A stretch of DNA of 64,000 nt, from NCBI RefSeq assembly GCF_900074915.1, contig NZ_LT222319.1, positions 2,513,001 to 2,577,000 of the forward strand, written 5' to 3'. Source of the DNA: Pseudomonas cerasi. GTDB taxonomy: Bacteria; Pseudomonadota; Gammaproteobacteria; Pseudomonadales; Pseudomonadaceae. Below the pieces are notes generated by a model. That model searched no databases. It was not told the DNA's origin and saw only the letters and a list, made by a program, of their open reading frames with translations. How positions within the stretch are numbered: the stretch's first letter is position 1; the number at the start of each line of letters is the position of its first letter. Position numbers and translations under genes: made by a program. Of the stretch, positions 1-8,165 are shown in pieces.

Positions 1-678
1 ATTAGACGATACGGACTTCACCTGCAACCCCTAGTGTCATGAAAAATTAACATTGAAGGTGTAAGGTGTTGTTTTCAAAAAAAAATATTTTGCTTTTTTT
101 TTAGAGCCTTCAAGTAAGTTAATTTTATTAATTCAAATCACATTCTCATGGTCGTGTACGCTCAGTGCTGCGCTCACTGTTTCAGTTCGCGTGGGTTGTA
201 CGACAACTGCCGTGTCGCACGCTCTTATAAAAGGCGCGTATTTTAGTGGTGGGAGGTGTGACGTTGTATTCGTTGTAGATTGACTGTCTTGAATAGGCGG
301 CCGCAATCAAGGTTCATTGTCGTTCGCTTTTCTTGAACAACTAGCGGCTTATTGCTATCAATCAGAATGCGAAACAGTTGACCTGAAGCGGCGGATTCAA
401 CGCTCAAATGTTGAACAATGAAGTCATATTGCTTTTAATCTCAAGCGGCATTACAGGCTATATCTGCTCACGTCATCTGATCTTTAGATCAGGATCGCTT
501 GTGCTGTGGGGGGCGTTGCGAGGCTGTCGGTTTTCACCGGTGGGGTATTCAAGATTGTCAGGACGGTTTAGTCAGTGCAGTCGAACGCCTTTGTCATCCG
601 CGTCAGTAAGCTCGCAGTGCAGAGTACAGAATGCAGTGAAACAGGCGGGGTCTGCCTTTCAAAGGGTCGACCAAATGA
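1..678. other. AT-rich region with no recognised gene
   Basis: The first ~400 bases are clearly more AT-rich than the rest of the window, with homopolymer A and T runs around 76-102, and show no convincing coding frame. A 92-codon plus-strand frame (408-686) has no good ribosome binding site and no recognisable composition. I see no tRNA, terminator or repeat. It may hold promoters for a gene left of the window. Confidence 0.5.
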
Positions 679-1128
679 TCATGTAAGACGTGAGGTCTTG
701 TAGATCAAACGCACGGTGGCGAGTGTAATCTCTTCGGCCTCTTTCTTGATGCTTTCCAGTTCAATGTGTTCCTGAAAGTCCGGTTTTGAGCAGGATTCCA
801 CCAAGCGGGTGAACAGGTAAAGGTTCTGGGTCACGTCGTGCAGGTTGCCGTGCAAGCGTTCGACAACGCGGTTGAGCGGGGCGCAGCTGGGGCTGTCCGA
901 CGTTATGACAGTGGGGACGTTATGCGTAGCGCTGAGGCCGGTGACCACATAGGCCACATCAACGCCGGCATTCGAAATGCTGGACAGATAATCCGCACGG
1001 GGAGAGCGGACGCCGTTCTCGTAATTGCCCTGAGCGTTGGTTTCCACGCCACCTATCGCGCCCAGTGCGCTTTGCGAAAGCTTGAGGCGCAAACTTTCCT
1101 TTTTCAGCCGCGGTCCGATCCCTGTCAT
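679..1128 (-). CDS. XRE-family helix-turn-helix regulator
   Basis: Predicted DNA-binding regulator of about 149 residues. The N-terminal part (IGPRLKKESLRLKLSQSALG, then NAQGNYENGVRSP) has the Cro/C1 helix-turn-helix pattern, followed by the segment GVDVAYVVTG that is common in short Pseudomonas XRE regulators. The C-terminal half is helical and unassigned. I chose the ATG at 1128 because GAGGA lies about 7 bases upstream; an in-frame ATG at 1203 would add 25 residues but lacks a good Shine-Dalgarno. Its target is unknown; it is not obviously part of the pqi operon that follows on the same strand upstream. An isolated XRE regulator beside AT-rich DNA could be a relic of a mobile element, but no integrase is seen. 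Confidence 0.75.
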   Translation of the reverse strand: MTGIGPRLKKESLRLKLSQSALGAIGGVETNAQGNYENGVRSPRADYLSSISNAGVDVAYVVTGLSATHNVPTVITSDSPSCAPLNRVVERLHGNLHDVTQNLYLFTRLVESCSKPDFQEHIELESIKKEAEEITLATVRLIYKTSRLT

Positions 1129-1380
1129 CCGTTTGTCCTCGATAAACTGTGCATCGCTACAGCCAGGGTTAACAAGCGTTTCCGGCATCGACTGATCAGA
1201 CATCCCGGCAAAGGCGAGAGGTTGCGTGTTCGGTCCGATCAGGTACTAACGTGCCAGACAGGCGGCAGAGTGTACGTAGGAATCAGTCAGGGTGATACAT
1301 TTTTGTACGGAATTGAACGCTTCTGAGCTGCGACGTCCAGGCGGCTGGCAGAAGGGTTTCAGGCCGAATGCAGCGAAATC

Positions 1381-1405
1381 GGGAGGCCTTGTGCGCAGGC
1401 CTCCC
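1381..1405 (-). terminator. Hairpin after pqiC
   Basis: A perfect 9-bp inverted repeat (GGGAGGCCT / AGGCCTCCC, 7-nt loop) lies 8 bases beyond the pqiC stop codon. The following U-run on the minus strand is weak, so it is a probable but not certain intrinsic terminator of the pqi operon. Confidence 0.55.
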
Positions 1406-1412
1406 GAGAGGT

Positions 1413-2036
1413 TTACAGGCAGCGAGAACCAGGCTGTGCGGTCCAGCGCGCTGCCGTGGTAGCGATCTTGTCCGCCAGTTGGGCAACCGCTTTCTGGTGA
1501 GCAATGATGAGATTTTCCATGCCTTCACCGGCCTGCTCGCGGATCACGCTGCTGCAGGTCAGGCTCTGCCGTTTGCTGCCCGCCGTGGCACCGGCGTCGC
1601 GAAGGCCGAGTGTCCATACCACATCAATGAGTGCGTAGTTGCCGGGCATCGACTCGAAGCGCCTGACGTCCGTACGGATCGACAGCGTTGGCTGATCGCT
1701 GTTCTTTGGCAAACCGGCCATGTCGCGGCTGCCGAAACGGCGCTCCAGCTGCGGGGTCAGCGCGTCATGAAACTCGTCGCCCAGCGGTGATCCCCAGCGT
1801 TCAGTGTCCAGAATGGCCAGGCTGCCGTTACCCTGACGAACCACCAGCGGCGGCTGGTCGACCTGCACCGGCATGATGACCGGCAGCATCTCGAACTGGA
1901 ACGGCATGGGGTTGCTGGTGGCAGCGCTCGTCGCGCCCATTGGCGCGATCAGCGTGTAGTAGTGGGTCTGTGTCGATGTGCAGGCACCCAGGCCCAGTGC
2001 TGCGGCAAGTACCACCAGTTTTAGGCGCAAGGTCAT
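1413..2036 (-). CDS. pqiC: PqiC/YmbA family outer-membrane lipoprotein
   Basis: Lipoprotein subunit of the PqiABC envelope system, which is thought to move lipids between inner and outer membrane. The 207-residue product starts with a lipoprotein signal ending in LGAC, giving an acylated Cys at about residue 19, and continues THYYTLIAP, the typical ABC-type auxiliary/YmbA domain start. It is the last gene of a four-gene minus-strand operon and its start overlaps the pqiB stop by 1 base, so it is translationally coupled. In the known PqiABC model, PqiC sits in the outer membrane facing the PqiB needle; that role is taken from the family. Confidence 0.9.
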   Translation of the reverse strand: MTLRLKLVVLAAALGLGACTSTQTHYYTLIAPMGATSAATSNPMPFQFEMLPVIMPVQVDQPPLVVRQGNGSLAILDTERWGSPLGDEFHDALTPQLERRFGSRDMAGLPKNSDQPTLSIRTDVRRFESMPGNYALIDVVWTLGLRDAGATAGSKRQSLTCSSVIREQAGEGMENLIIAHQKAVAQLADKIATTAARWTAQPGSRCL

Positions 2037-3712
2037 TATTTTGGCTCCGGATCAATGGCTCGGGACGAGGACGGGGCGTTGAACGAGCGTGGGGCAGCAT
2101 CGCCCGTGCGGCCGCGAATCAACGACTCAGGATGGCGGCTGAGGAAGTCGGTCAGGACCCGCACCGAGCGCGCGGTACGTTGCACTTCGTCCATGGCCTG
2201 GCCCAGTTGCTGACGCGCCGGTGAATCTTCGGCGAACGAGTCGTTGGCAGTGCCCAGGGTTTTCTCGGCCTGCTGCAAGGTGCCACGCATCTGCGGCAAC
2301 ACGCTGCTGTTGACCTGCTTGAGGGTTTTCTGCAACTCGCTGAGGGTGCCGTTGAGGTTGCCGGCCAGTTGGTCGATCGGCAAGTTGCTGAGCTTCTCGA
2401 CGAATGCCTGCAGTTGCTCCTGCAGCTTGTCGAAGCTGCCCGGCACGGTAGGGATCTCCAGCGGTCGGGCCTTGGCGTTGAACGCGACCTTCGGCGCCTT
2501 CGGATCGAACTCCATGGCGATGTACAACTGGCCGGTCAGCAGGTTGCCGTTACGGACCTGGGCACGAAGACCATTGGCCACGAAGGCGCCCAATACCCGG
2601 GCAGACTGTTCTTCTTCATCACCCGAGCCGCCGAGTTCCTTGAGCTTGGACTCGGCCGCCCCCAGGCGCTTGGGATAAATCACCGCGCCAACGATGCCGG
2701 GGAAGGTCTTGGTGGCCGGATCATAATCCAGGTCGACCGATACCACCTTGCCGATATTGACCCCGAGGAAGTCTACCGCGGCATTGACCGTAAGACCGCG
2801 CAGCGATTGATTGAAGCGCATGCGGATGTAGCGTGGCTCGCCATCGGGAGGTGCCATTGCCGTGGTCTGGTCATCGAATATCTTGAATTCTGCGTTCTCG
2901 TCCGCCGGCTTCGAGTCCGGGCTCCAGTTGGGCTCGCGAAAGGCGATGCCCCCGGAAATGATCGAGGTCAGGGACTGTGTATTGACCTTGACCCCTGATG
3001 CGCCGACGGTGATGTCCACACCGCTGGCGTTCCAGAAGCGTGTGTCAGTGGTGATGTACTGATCGTTCGGTGCGTTGATGAAAATCTGGATATCGACGCC
3101 GCGGCCGTCCTTGGACAGATCGTAAGCCACCACCTGACCGACCTGAATGCGTCGGAAGTAGATCGGTGAACCGATGTCCAGCGAGCCCAGATCGTCAGTG
3201 TGCAGGGTGAAGCGCTTGCCTTTTTCGCCAAAGGTCACTGGAGGCGGGGTTTCCAGGCCGGTGAAGCTGGTCTTGGTTTCCTCTGCGCTGCCGGCGTCGG
3301 CGCCGATGAAAGCACCCGAAAGCAGTGTGTCTACACCCGAAACACCGTGTGCGCCGATGCGTGGGCGCACCACCCAGAACTGGCTGTCGACCCGTGTAAA
3401 CGGAGTAGCACTGGTGTTCAGCTCGATGTTGGCCAGCACATGCGTGCGGTCTTCACTGAGGCTGATATCCGTGACCATGCCGATGACCACGTTCTTGTAT
3501 TTGACCTGGGTCTTGTTGGCTTCCAGGCCTTCGGCTGTCAGGAAGCTGACAGTGATTCTGGGGCCGATGTTCATCCAGTCATGGAAGGCCATGGATATGC
3601 CAATGATCGCAGCAACGATCGGCACCAGCCAGATCAGCGAGACACGCAGGCGACGACGTTTGACTTCAGGGCGTGGCACTGAAGCAGGCGGGGGGAGGGT
3701 ACTGTCAGACAT
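2036..3712 (-). CDS. pqiB: PqiB, MCE-domain lipid transport protein
   Basis: Inner-membrane-anchored MCE protein of 558 residues (E. coli PqiB about 546). A basic N-terminus (VKRRRLRVSLIWLVP) precedes one transmembrane helix (about residues 25-45). Three MCE/MlaD-like domains follow, seen in repeats such as GPRITVSFLTAEGLEANKTQVKY and the later ...GSPIYFRRIQVGQV and GLTVNAAVDFLGVNIGKV segments, shown here only in part. A C-terminal helical stretch (about 410-530) would form the needle-like coiled coil. In the family it forms a hexameric tunnel across the periplasm. I prefer ATG 3712 (GAGG 8 bases upstream) over TTG 3718. The start overlaps the upstream pqiA stop by 8 bases. Confidence 0.92.
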   Translation of the reverse strand: MSDSTLPPPASVPRPEVKRRRLRVSLIWLVPIVAAIIGISMAFHDWMNIGPRITVSFLTAEGLEANKTQVKYKNVVIGMVTDISLSEDRTHVLANIELNTSATPFTRVDSQFWVVRPRIGAHGVSGVDTLLSGAFIGADAGSAEETKTSFTGLETPPPVTFGEKGKRFTLHTDDLGSLDIGSPIYFRRIQVGQVVAYDLSKDGRGVDIQIFINAPNDQYITTDTRFWNASGVDITVGASGVKVNTQSLTSIISGGIAFREPNWSPDSKPADENAEFKIFDDQTTAMAPPDGEPRYIRMRFNQSLRGLTVNAAVDFLGVNIGKVVSVDLDYDPATKTFPGIVGAVIYPKRLGAAESKLKELGGSGDEEEQSARVLGAFVANGLRAQVRNGNLLTGQLYIAMEFDPKAPKVAFNAKARPLEIPTVPGSFDKLQEQLQAFVEKLSNLPIDQLAGNLNGTLSELQKTLKQVNSSVLPQMRGTLQQAEKTLGTANDSFAEDSPARQQLGQAMDEVQRTARSVRVLTDFLSRHPESLIRGRTGDAAPRSFNAPSSSRAIDPEPK

Positions 3713-4319
3713 CTTCAACCTCTGCGTCCCAGATAAGCCGGGGATCGAAACTCATGGCGGCGAACATCGTCATCACCACTACCAAGCCAAAAAACAGAAT
3801 ACCGAGTCGCGGCTCAATGGTGCTGAGCTCACGAAACTGAACAAGAGACGCTACAAGGGCTACAACCAGCACATCGAGCATCGACCAGTAACCGATCAGT
3901 TCGATGAAACGGTACAGACGCGCGCGCTCGCGCATTGCCCAGGTGCTGCGACGCTGGCAGGTGATCAGCAGCATGCCGAGCACCAGAAACTTGATGCACG
4001 GCACCAGAACACTGGCGACGAAGATCAGGATGGCGATGTCCCAGGAGCCGCTTTCGAAAAACTCGATGACGCCGCTCATGATCGTGCTTTCGCTGCGGTT
4101 GCCCAGCAGGTTGGTGTACATCACCGGCAGTACGTTGGCCGGGATATAGAAAATCAGCGCGGCAATCAGATACGCCCAGGTGCGGCTGATGCTGTTGGGC
4201 TTGCGTCTGTGCACCGGCGAATCACAGCGCGGACAGCGCGTAGCGTCCTCCTGGCAGGCATAGCCGCAGGTGTGGCACAGGCAGAGCTTGTGTTCATGGG
4301 CGAAGGGAATGCCGTTCAT
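3705..4319 (-). CDS. pqiA: Paraquat-inducible protein A (second PqiA half)
   Basis: Integral membrane protein of 204 residues with a zinc-ribbon-like N-terminus (CHTCGY...CPRCDSP, about residues 15-34) and four predicted transmembrane helices (about 50-70, 95-120, 140-160, 170-190). In E. coli, PqiA is a single protein with two tandem copies of this unit; here the two units are separate genes, and this is the downstream one. Start and upstream stop overlap as ATGA (4316-4319). It probably feeds substrate to PqiB, which it overlaps at its 3' end. The family role in lipid trafficking is established knowledge; expression with PqiB and PqiC is inferred from the overlaps. Confidence 0.9.
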   Translation of the reverse strand: MNGIPFAHEHKLCLCHTCGYACQEDATRCPRCDSPVHRRKPNSISRTWAYLIAALIFYIPANVLPVMYTNLLGNRSESTIMSGVIEFFESGSWDIAILIFVASVLVPCIKFLVLGMLLITCQRRSTWAMRERARLYRFIELIGYWSMLDVLVVALVASLVQFRELSTIEPRLGILFFGLVVVMTMFAAMSFDPRLIWDAEVEDV

Positions 4320-4945
4320 TGCGGCTGCACTCCCAGTTCATCCCACAACCGGCGGATATCCTTGTTGGCGATCAGCAGGATCAGCACCATCAGCATTGCC
4401 ATGGCCCAAAGGCCGACGCCGGGGTGTACGTCAAGCATCCCGGACAGTTTGATGATCGCCACCAGAATGCCGAGCATGCACACTTCGAGCATGCTCCATG
4501 GGCGCAAATGCTCAAGCGCACGCATACAGGTTCTGAAGCCGGGCGCAACGATGCCCTTGTGTGCATGTACCAGCACCCAGAACAGCAGGACGATTTGCAG
4601 CAGCGGCGCAAAAATGATCGACAGCCCGGCCACCAGCGCAATGATCGTGATTCGTCCTTGAGCAAGGGCTTCAACCGACTGCCAGAGCGTAACCTCGTTG
4701 GACAGGCCCTTCATGTTGATGCTGATGACCGGGAACAGATTGGCGAACAGGAAAAGCATGGCTGCGGCGATGGTCAACGCCAATAGCTGTTCTATGGTCA
4801 CCCGATGGCCACGACCGAGCAGCGCTTCGCAGCGAAGGCAGAATGCCGCCTCGCCGGGTTGCAGAGGGTGAGCTTCGTAGAGCGAGTCGCAATGCTCGCA
4901 GATGATCAGGCCGGAAGAGTGTTCGATAGGATGCACAGTGCTCAT
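4316..4945 (-). CDS. pqiA: Paraquat-inducible protein A (first PqiA half)
   Basis: First gene of the pqi operon, about 209 residues. It shows the PqiA unit: cysteine pairs (ICEHCDSLY and FCLRCEALL, about residues 15-45), then transmembrane helices, with the conserved FANLFPVISI at the end of the first helix. It pairs with the next gene to make up the two-module PqiA of enterics. The start is uncertain: ATGs at 4945 and 4954 both lack a clear Shine-Dalgarno, and the frame is open to a weak start at 5065 that would add a non-conserved, non-hydrophobic N-terminus. About 260 bases to the next gene should hold the operon promoter. Confidence 0.85.
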   Translation of the reverse strand: MSTVHPIEHSSGLIICEHCDSLYEAHPLQPGEAAFCLRCEALLGRGHRVTIEQLLALTIAAAMLFLFANLFPVISINMKGLSNEVTLWQSVEALAQGRITIIALVAGLSIIFAPLLQIVLLFWVLVHAHKGIVAPGFRTCMRALEHLRPWSMLEVCMLGILVAIIKLSGMLDVHPGVGLWAMAMLMVLILLIANKDIRRLWDELGVQPQ

Positions 4946-5211
4946 CGACGCCATTGATGCAGAGGTAAGGAGGTAAGAACGCGCAGCACGAAAAGATACC
5001 TCGTTAATGGCAGTGTGAAGCGTTTTTTTTTGTACGGTCAGCGCTAGCGGGCTGGTACAAATCATTGACCGTCAGGGTGTCGGGTGGTTCACACGTCACT
5101 GCGCCATTATTCCATGCGCGGAGAATAGTGGCGAATCCGGTAGCAGCGATGCCCTCCATCTGTCGACGAAAGGACATCGCTGCTTCCAGAGTCCTTTGGC
5201 AAGCGCCTGTC

Positions 5212-5511
5212 TCAGAGCTTGCCGGGTTTGACGCGCTGCTTGAGAAAGCCGAGCAACTGGCGGGCGGATGCAGGCACGTTGTGTTCGTCGAACGTCAGGC
5301 AGATTGCCCTGGCGTCATCCTCGATGGTGATTTCGTACTGATTCAGGTCCCGCGCTTCGTCATTGAAAGCACTGCTGGACTGGTTCAGGCCGCTGTCGCT
5401 CACCAGCCGCTGCAACTGCTCGGCTTCGGGCTGCTCAAGGGTCGCTGTATCGACTTCACAGCGTTTGACTGCACCTGCAAAACCGCCGGATTGCACTAGA
5501 CAGACCTTCAT
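5212..5511 (-). CDS. Emfourin-type protealysin inhibitor
   Basis: Small 99-residue protein, MKVCLVQSGGFAG..., matching the emfourin family of M4 metalloprotease inhibitors first described from the Serratia protealysin operon. Visible family features are the N-terminal beta strand with SGGFAG and the internal DLNQYEITIED/ C-terminal LLGFLKQR segments. It lies 41 bases downstream of the M4 protease gene on the same strand, exactly the expected protease-inhibitor operon order. The ATG at 5511 was chosen because it matches the family start; a frame extension to 5655 runs antisense-free through the protease 3' end and is not conserved-looking. Predicted cytoplasmic, protecting the cell from its own protease. 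Confidence 0.85.
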   Translation of the reverse strand: MKVCLVQSGGFAGAVKRCEVDTATLEQPEAEQLQRLVSDSGLNQSSSAFNDEARDLNQYEITIEDDARAICLTFDEHNVPASARQLLGFLKQRVKPGKL

Positions 5512-5552
5512 TTCAAGCACCTTTTTGATGGTTATGCCTTGGCTGACCTTGG

Positions 5553-6623
5553 CTATACCTTGACGCCGACCTCTTTCCAGGCCGCTTGTACGGCTTTTTT
5601 GGCTTTGGGGCCGAAGCGCGGGTCGGAGGCGATTTTTATGCTGGCCTTGGCACAATCGATAAATTGACTGTCCGACGCCAGCTTCAGCATCGTTTCATAC
5701 CAGATTCTGCCCGCCACTTCCCAGGCATTTCCGCCCAGCGCCTTGGCCACCAGTACGAATGCCCGGTTGGGAATGCCCGAGTTGATGTGTACACCGCCGC
5801 GATCCTTGGCTCCGGTGTACAGGTCGGCCATTGTCGCGGGTTGCGGATCATCACCCAGATCCGGATCGTTGGAATACGCCGTGCCGGGTTTTTCCATATC
5901 GCGAATGCCTCGTCGCGTCGGGGCAGGCACCAGTAGCTCCTTGCCCACCACCCAGTCCGACTCGGCGGCGCTGGTGCCTTGTTTCCACTGGCGCACCAGC
6001 ATGCCAAATACGTCGGCAAAGTGCTCGTTCAAGGCCCCGGATTGCCCGCGGTAGTCCAGGTTCGAGGTGAAACTCTGCACGCCGTGGGTCAGCTCATGAC
6101 CGATCACTTCAAGGCTGCCGGTAAAGCGCTTGAAGACCAGGTCATCTCCATCGCCGTAAGCCATCTGGCTGCCATTCCAATAGGCATTGCTCAGCGGTAC
6201 ATGATCACCGTTGAAATCCACCTCGGCGACGTGCACCGTCGAGACCAGCGACATGCCACTGTCGTCCAGTGAGTTGCGTTCGAACAGTTGCGCATAGAAG
6301 TCATAGACGTCACCTGAGCCATCGTAGGCTTCATCCGTCGCCTTGTCGCCCGTGGCTGCCTGGCCTTCCTTGCGAACCACGGCGCCGGGGAGATTGTCAG
6401 TGCCCTTGGCATCATGAATCACGCGGTGCTTTCGTCCGTCAGGCGATTTGATCGCGTGCATGGAGGGCATGGTTCGGGCGGTCAGGCGGGAGGCGAGGAA
6501 CGCCGAACTGCTCGTCAGGTTGGCAATGGCCCGGGCGCTGACCAGGGTCTTGGGGGACTGCGCCATACGCTCGAGCATGTAAGGCGGAATGAAGCAATGC
6601 AGGGGATTTCGGTCGTCGCACAT
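5553..6623 (-). CDS. Protealysin-like M4 metallopeptidase
   Basis: Thermolysin-family zinc protease of about 356 residues. The zinc site is intact: HELTHG at residues 176-181, the third ligand Glu in GALNEHFAD (about residue 200), and the catalytic His in GGVHINSG (about residue 279). There is no signal peptide; instead a short N-terminal propeptide starts MCDDRNPLHCFIPPYMLE, the hallmark of protealysin-like proteases rather than of secreted thermolysins. The ATG at 6623 gives this conserved N-terminus; the frame extends to 6692 without support. Followed by the emfourin gene. In Serratia and Photorhabdus relatives such proteases act on host actin or other targets; any such role here is inference. 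Confidence 0.92.
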   Translation of the reverse strand: MCDDRNPLHCFIPPYMLERMAQSPKTLVSARAIANLTSSSAFLASRLTARTMPSMHAIKSPDGRKHRVIHDAKGTDNLPGAVVRKEGQAATGDKATDEAYDGSGDVYDFYAQLFERNSLDDSGMSLVSTVHVAEVDFNGDHVPLSNAYWNGSQMAYGDGDDLVFKRFTGSLEVIGHELTHGVQSFTSNLDYRGQSGALNEHFADVFGMLVRQWKQGTSAAESDWVVGKELLVPAPTRRGIRDMEKPGTAYSNDPDLGDDPQPATMADLYTGAKDRGGVHINSGIPNRAFVLVAKALGGNAWEVAGRIWYETMLKLASDSQFIDCAKASIKIASDPRFGPKAKKAVQAAWKEVGVKV

Positions 6624-6890
6624 GATGAACTCCTGTACTAATGCACCGATGGCGGCAAGCCACCGATCAACATGGTCGCACTCGTGTGACACCTCCCGTG
6701 GCGTTTATATGCAACGAAATATCCGATTACATGATCAGTGGTTACCGCCAAACCTGACTGAAGTGGCAATAGCCCCGTATTGCGGGTACTTCAAGTCATT
6801 CCAGGGCCCATGCGACACCTCGACACAGGCGATCAACGGGCCGCGCGGCAATGTTAGACTCGCGCCACTTCAGACGAGGAGCAGACCTAC

Positions 6891-7232
6891 GTGCGCAAGA
6901 CGGTAATGATGATAGCGGTACTGGCTCTGGCCGGATGCGATGGAGGCGGGCCCGCCAGGGATAAAGTCCAGGGGGCGGCAGCGACCGCTCCGGTCTCTAC
7001 GCCACAGTGGTTCATTCAGATGAACTCGCGGGAGGCGGTCAGCGATTCCAGCGCCTGGTTACTCGAGCGCAGTTATGCCCCGATCATCGTGGACGTGGAC
7101 GGCAAACAGCAGGTATTGATAGGGCCTTATGAAAGCCAGGCCAAGGCCGAGGAGGAGCGCGTGGCGTTACAGGCTAAGGTGACCAAGTCGCACCGTTTTG
7201 CCGAGCCTTCGGTGGTACAGCACACCCGATAG
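6891..7232 (+). CDS. Small SPOR-like lipoprotein
   Basis: A 113-residue predicted lipoprotein. The signal MRKTVMMIAVLALAGC gives a lipobox LAGC with Cys at about residue 16. The mature part (PQWFIQMNSREAVSDSSAW...VDVDGKQQVLIGPYESQAKAEEE) resembles a SPOR (peptidoglycan-binding) fold: WFIQ...strand, then VLIGPYESQAKAEEE. The similarity is by eye only. Start is GTG 6891, preceded by GACGAGGAG. It stands alone between divergent and convergent neighbours. Confidence 0.75.
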   Translation: MRKTVMMIAVLALAGCDGGGPARDKVQGAAATAPVSTPQWFIQMNSREAVSDSSAWLLERSYAPIIVDVDGKQQVLIGPYESQAKAEEERVALQAKVTKSHRFAEPSVVQHTR

Positions 7233-7277
7233 GGCGTTCGCCGGGTTTAGATCTGCTTCATCACACTTCAGTGCATC

Positions 7278-7310
7278 GGCATCGCGGGTCAGCAACTGGC
7301 CCGCGATGCC
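7278..7310. terminator. Bidirectional hairpin between convergent genes
   Basis: Perfect 11-bp inverted repeat (GGCATCGCGGG / CCCGCGATGCC) with an 11-nt loop, placed between the stop of the plus-strand lipoprotein gene and the stop of the minus-strand DUF883 gene. No strong T-run on either side, but position and stem suggest shared termination. Confidence 0.55.
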
Positions 7311-7323
7311 GTTCATCAGTCGA

Positions 7324-7641
7324 TCAACGACGACCCAGCAGCAGGCCAACTACCAGGCCAAAGCCCGCAGAAATAGCCACGGTCTGCCATGGGTGACCAC
7401 CGATGTAGGTTTCGGTTGCTTCGACAACTGGCTTGGTGCGCTCGCGGACGCTGGCCATCGAGTCCAGTGCCTGCTTGAGTTTGACACTCAACTGCGCGCG
7501 CAATGTCTCTGCTTCTTCACCCACCAGAGCAGCACTTTCCTTGAGCAGTTTGTCGGATTCTTCGATCAGTGCCTGCAGGTCACTGAATGCCTGATCCTTG
7601 ATTTGATCGGCAGCTTGTTGAGCAGGGGTCTTACGAGCCAT
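7324..7641 (-). CDS. DUF883 (ElaB/YqjD-like) membrane-anchored protein
   Basis: A 105-residue protein starting MARKTPAQQAADQIKDQAF. It is a long amphipathic helix followed by a C-terminal transmembrane anchor (HPWQTVAISAGFGLVVGLLLGRR region, about residues 83-105), with the glycine-rich GLLLGRR tail typical of DUF883 proteins. E. coli relatives ElaB and YqjD are inner-membrane proteins that bind ribosomes in stationary phase; whether this one does is unknown. ATG 7641 is preceded by AGGAAT. The frame extends to 7668 without a better site. Confidence 0.88.
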   Translation of the reverse strand: MARKTPAQQAADQIKDQAFSDLQALIEESDKLLKESAALVGEEAETLRAQLSVKLKQALDSMASVRERTKPVVEATETYIGGHPWQTVAISAGFGLVVGLLLGRR

Positions 7642-7794
7642 GGGTGTATTCCTTTCAAGTGGTGGCAACAGTGTTCAATGGAGTCTCGCGTATCCTTAAA
7701 AGTTGCAATTGCTTGAATGACCCGACGCAAGACTCTGCAAGCAATGCCCCTTACGGGTGTAAGATGCAGCCGTTTTTAGCCGTAGGTGACTGTG

Positions 7795-8049
7795 ATGAGT
7801 TTCAATCTGGCCAATCGGCCGCTCCCTGAGCGTACCGCTCTCGAAGACGAAAAATCCCGTCTGTTCGAACTGTGGCAGAGCAATCTGGGCAAGGCCAAGG
7901 GCGAGGCGGCGCGCTTGATGGGCGAGCGCGCCAAGCGCAAGGGCAAGTGGTCTGAATGGGTTCGGTCCGAGCTGGACACCATGAGTCCGCCGGAATACGC
8001 CAACATGGTTCGCAGTGAAGTGAATCGTCTGATGGCGGCGAGCAGGTAG
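7795..8049 (+). CDS. Conserved small protein of unknown function
   Basis: An 84-residue, highly charged, helix-rich protein (MSFNLANRPLPERTALEDEK...). No signal, membrane segment or recognisable motif. The ATG at 7795 sits 6 bases after TAGGTG; an upstream in-frame GTG (7786) overlaps that site and is less likely. Composition fits a real Pseudomonas gene. Function unknown. Confidence 0.65.
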   Translation: MSFNLANRPLPERTALEDEKSRLFELWQSNLGKAKGEAARLMGERAKRKGKWSEWVRSELDTMSPPEYANMVRSEVNRLMAASR

Positions 8050-8165
8050 CAGCACAACCCGACAGCGCCCGACAATCCGCGCCGATCATTCTTCACGCTT
8101 CAGCGTGAGGGTGTCCTGGTAAGGGGTCTTGCCTTCCTGATCCGTCAGGCCTTTTGAGAACATTG

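Noticed and set aside
408-686. 92-codon plus-strand frame at the left edge
   Set aside because: No good ribosome binding site, no protein-like composition and overlap with the regulator 3' end.
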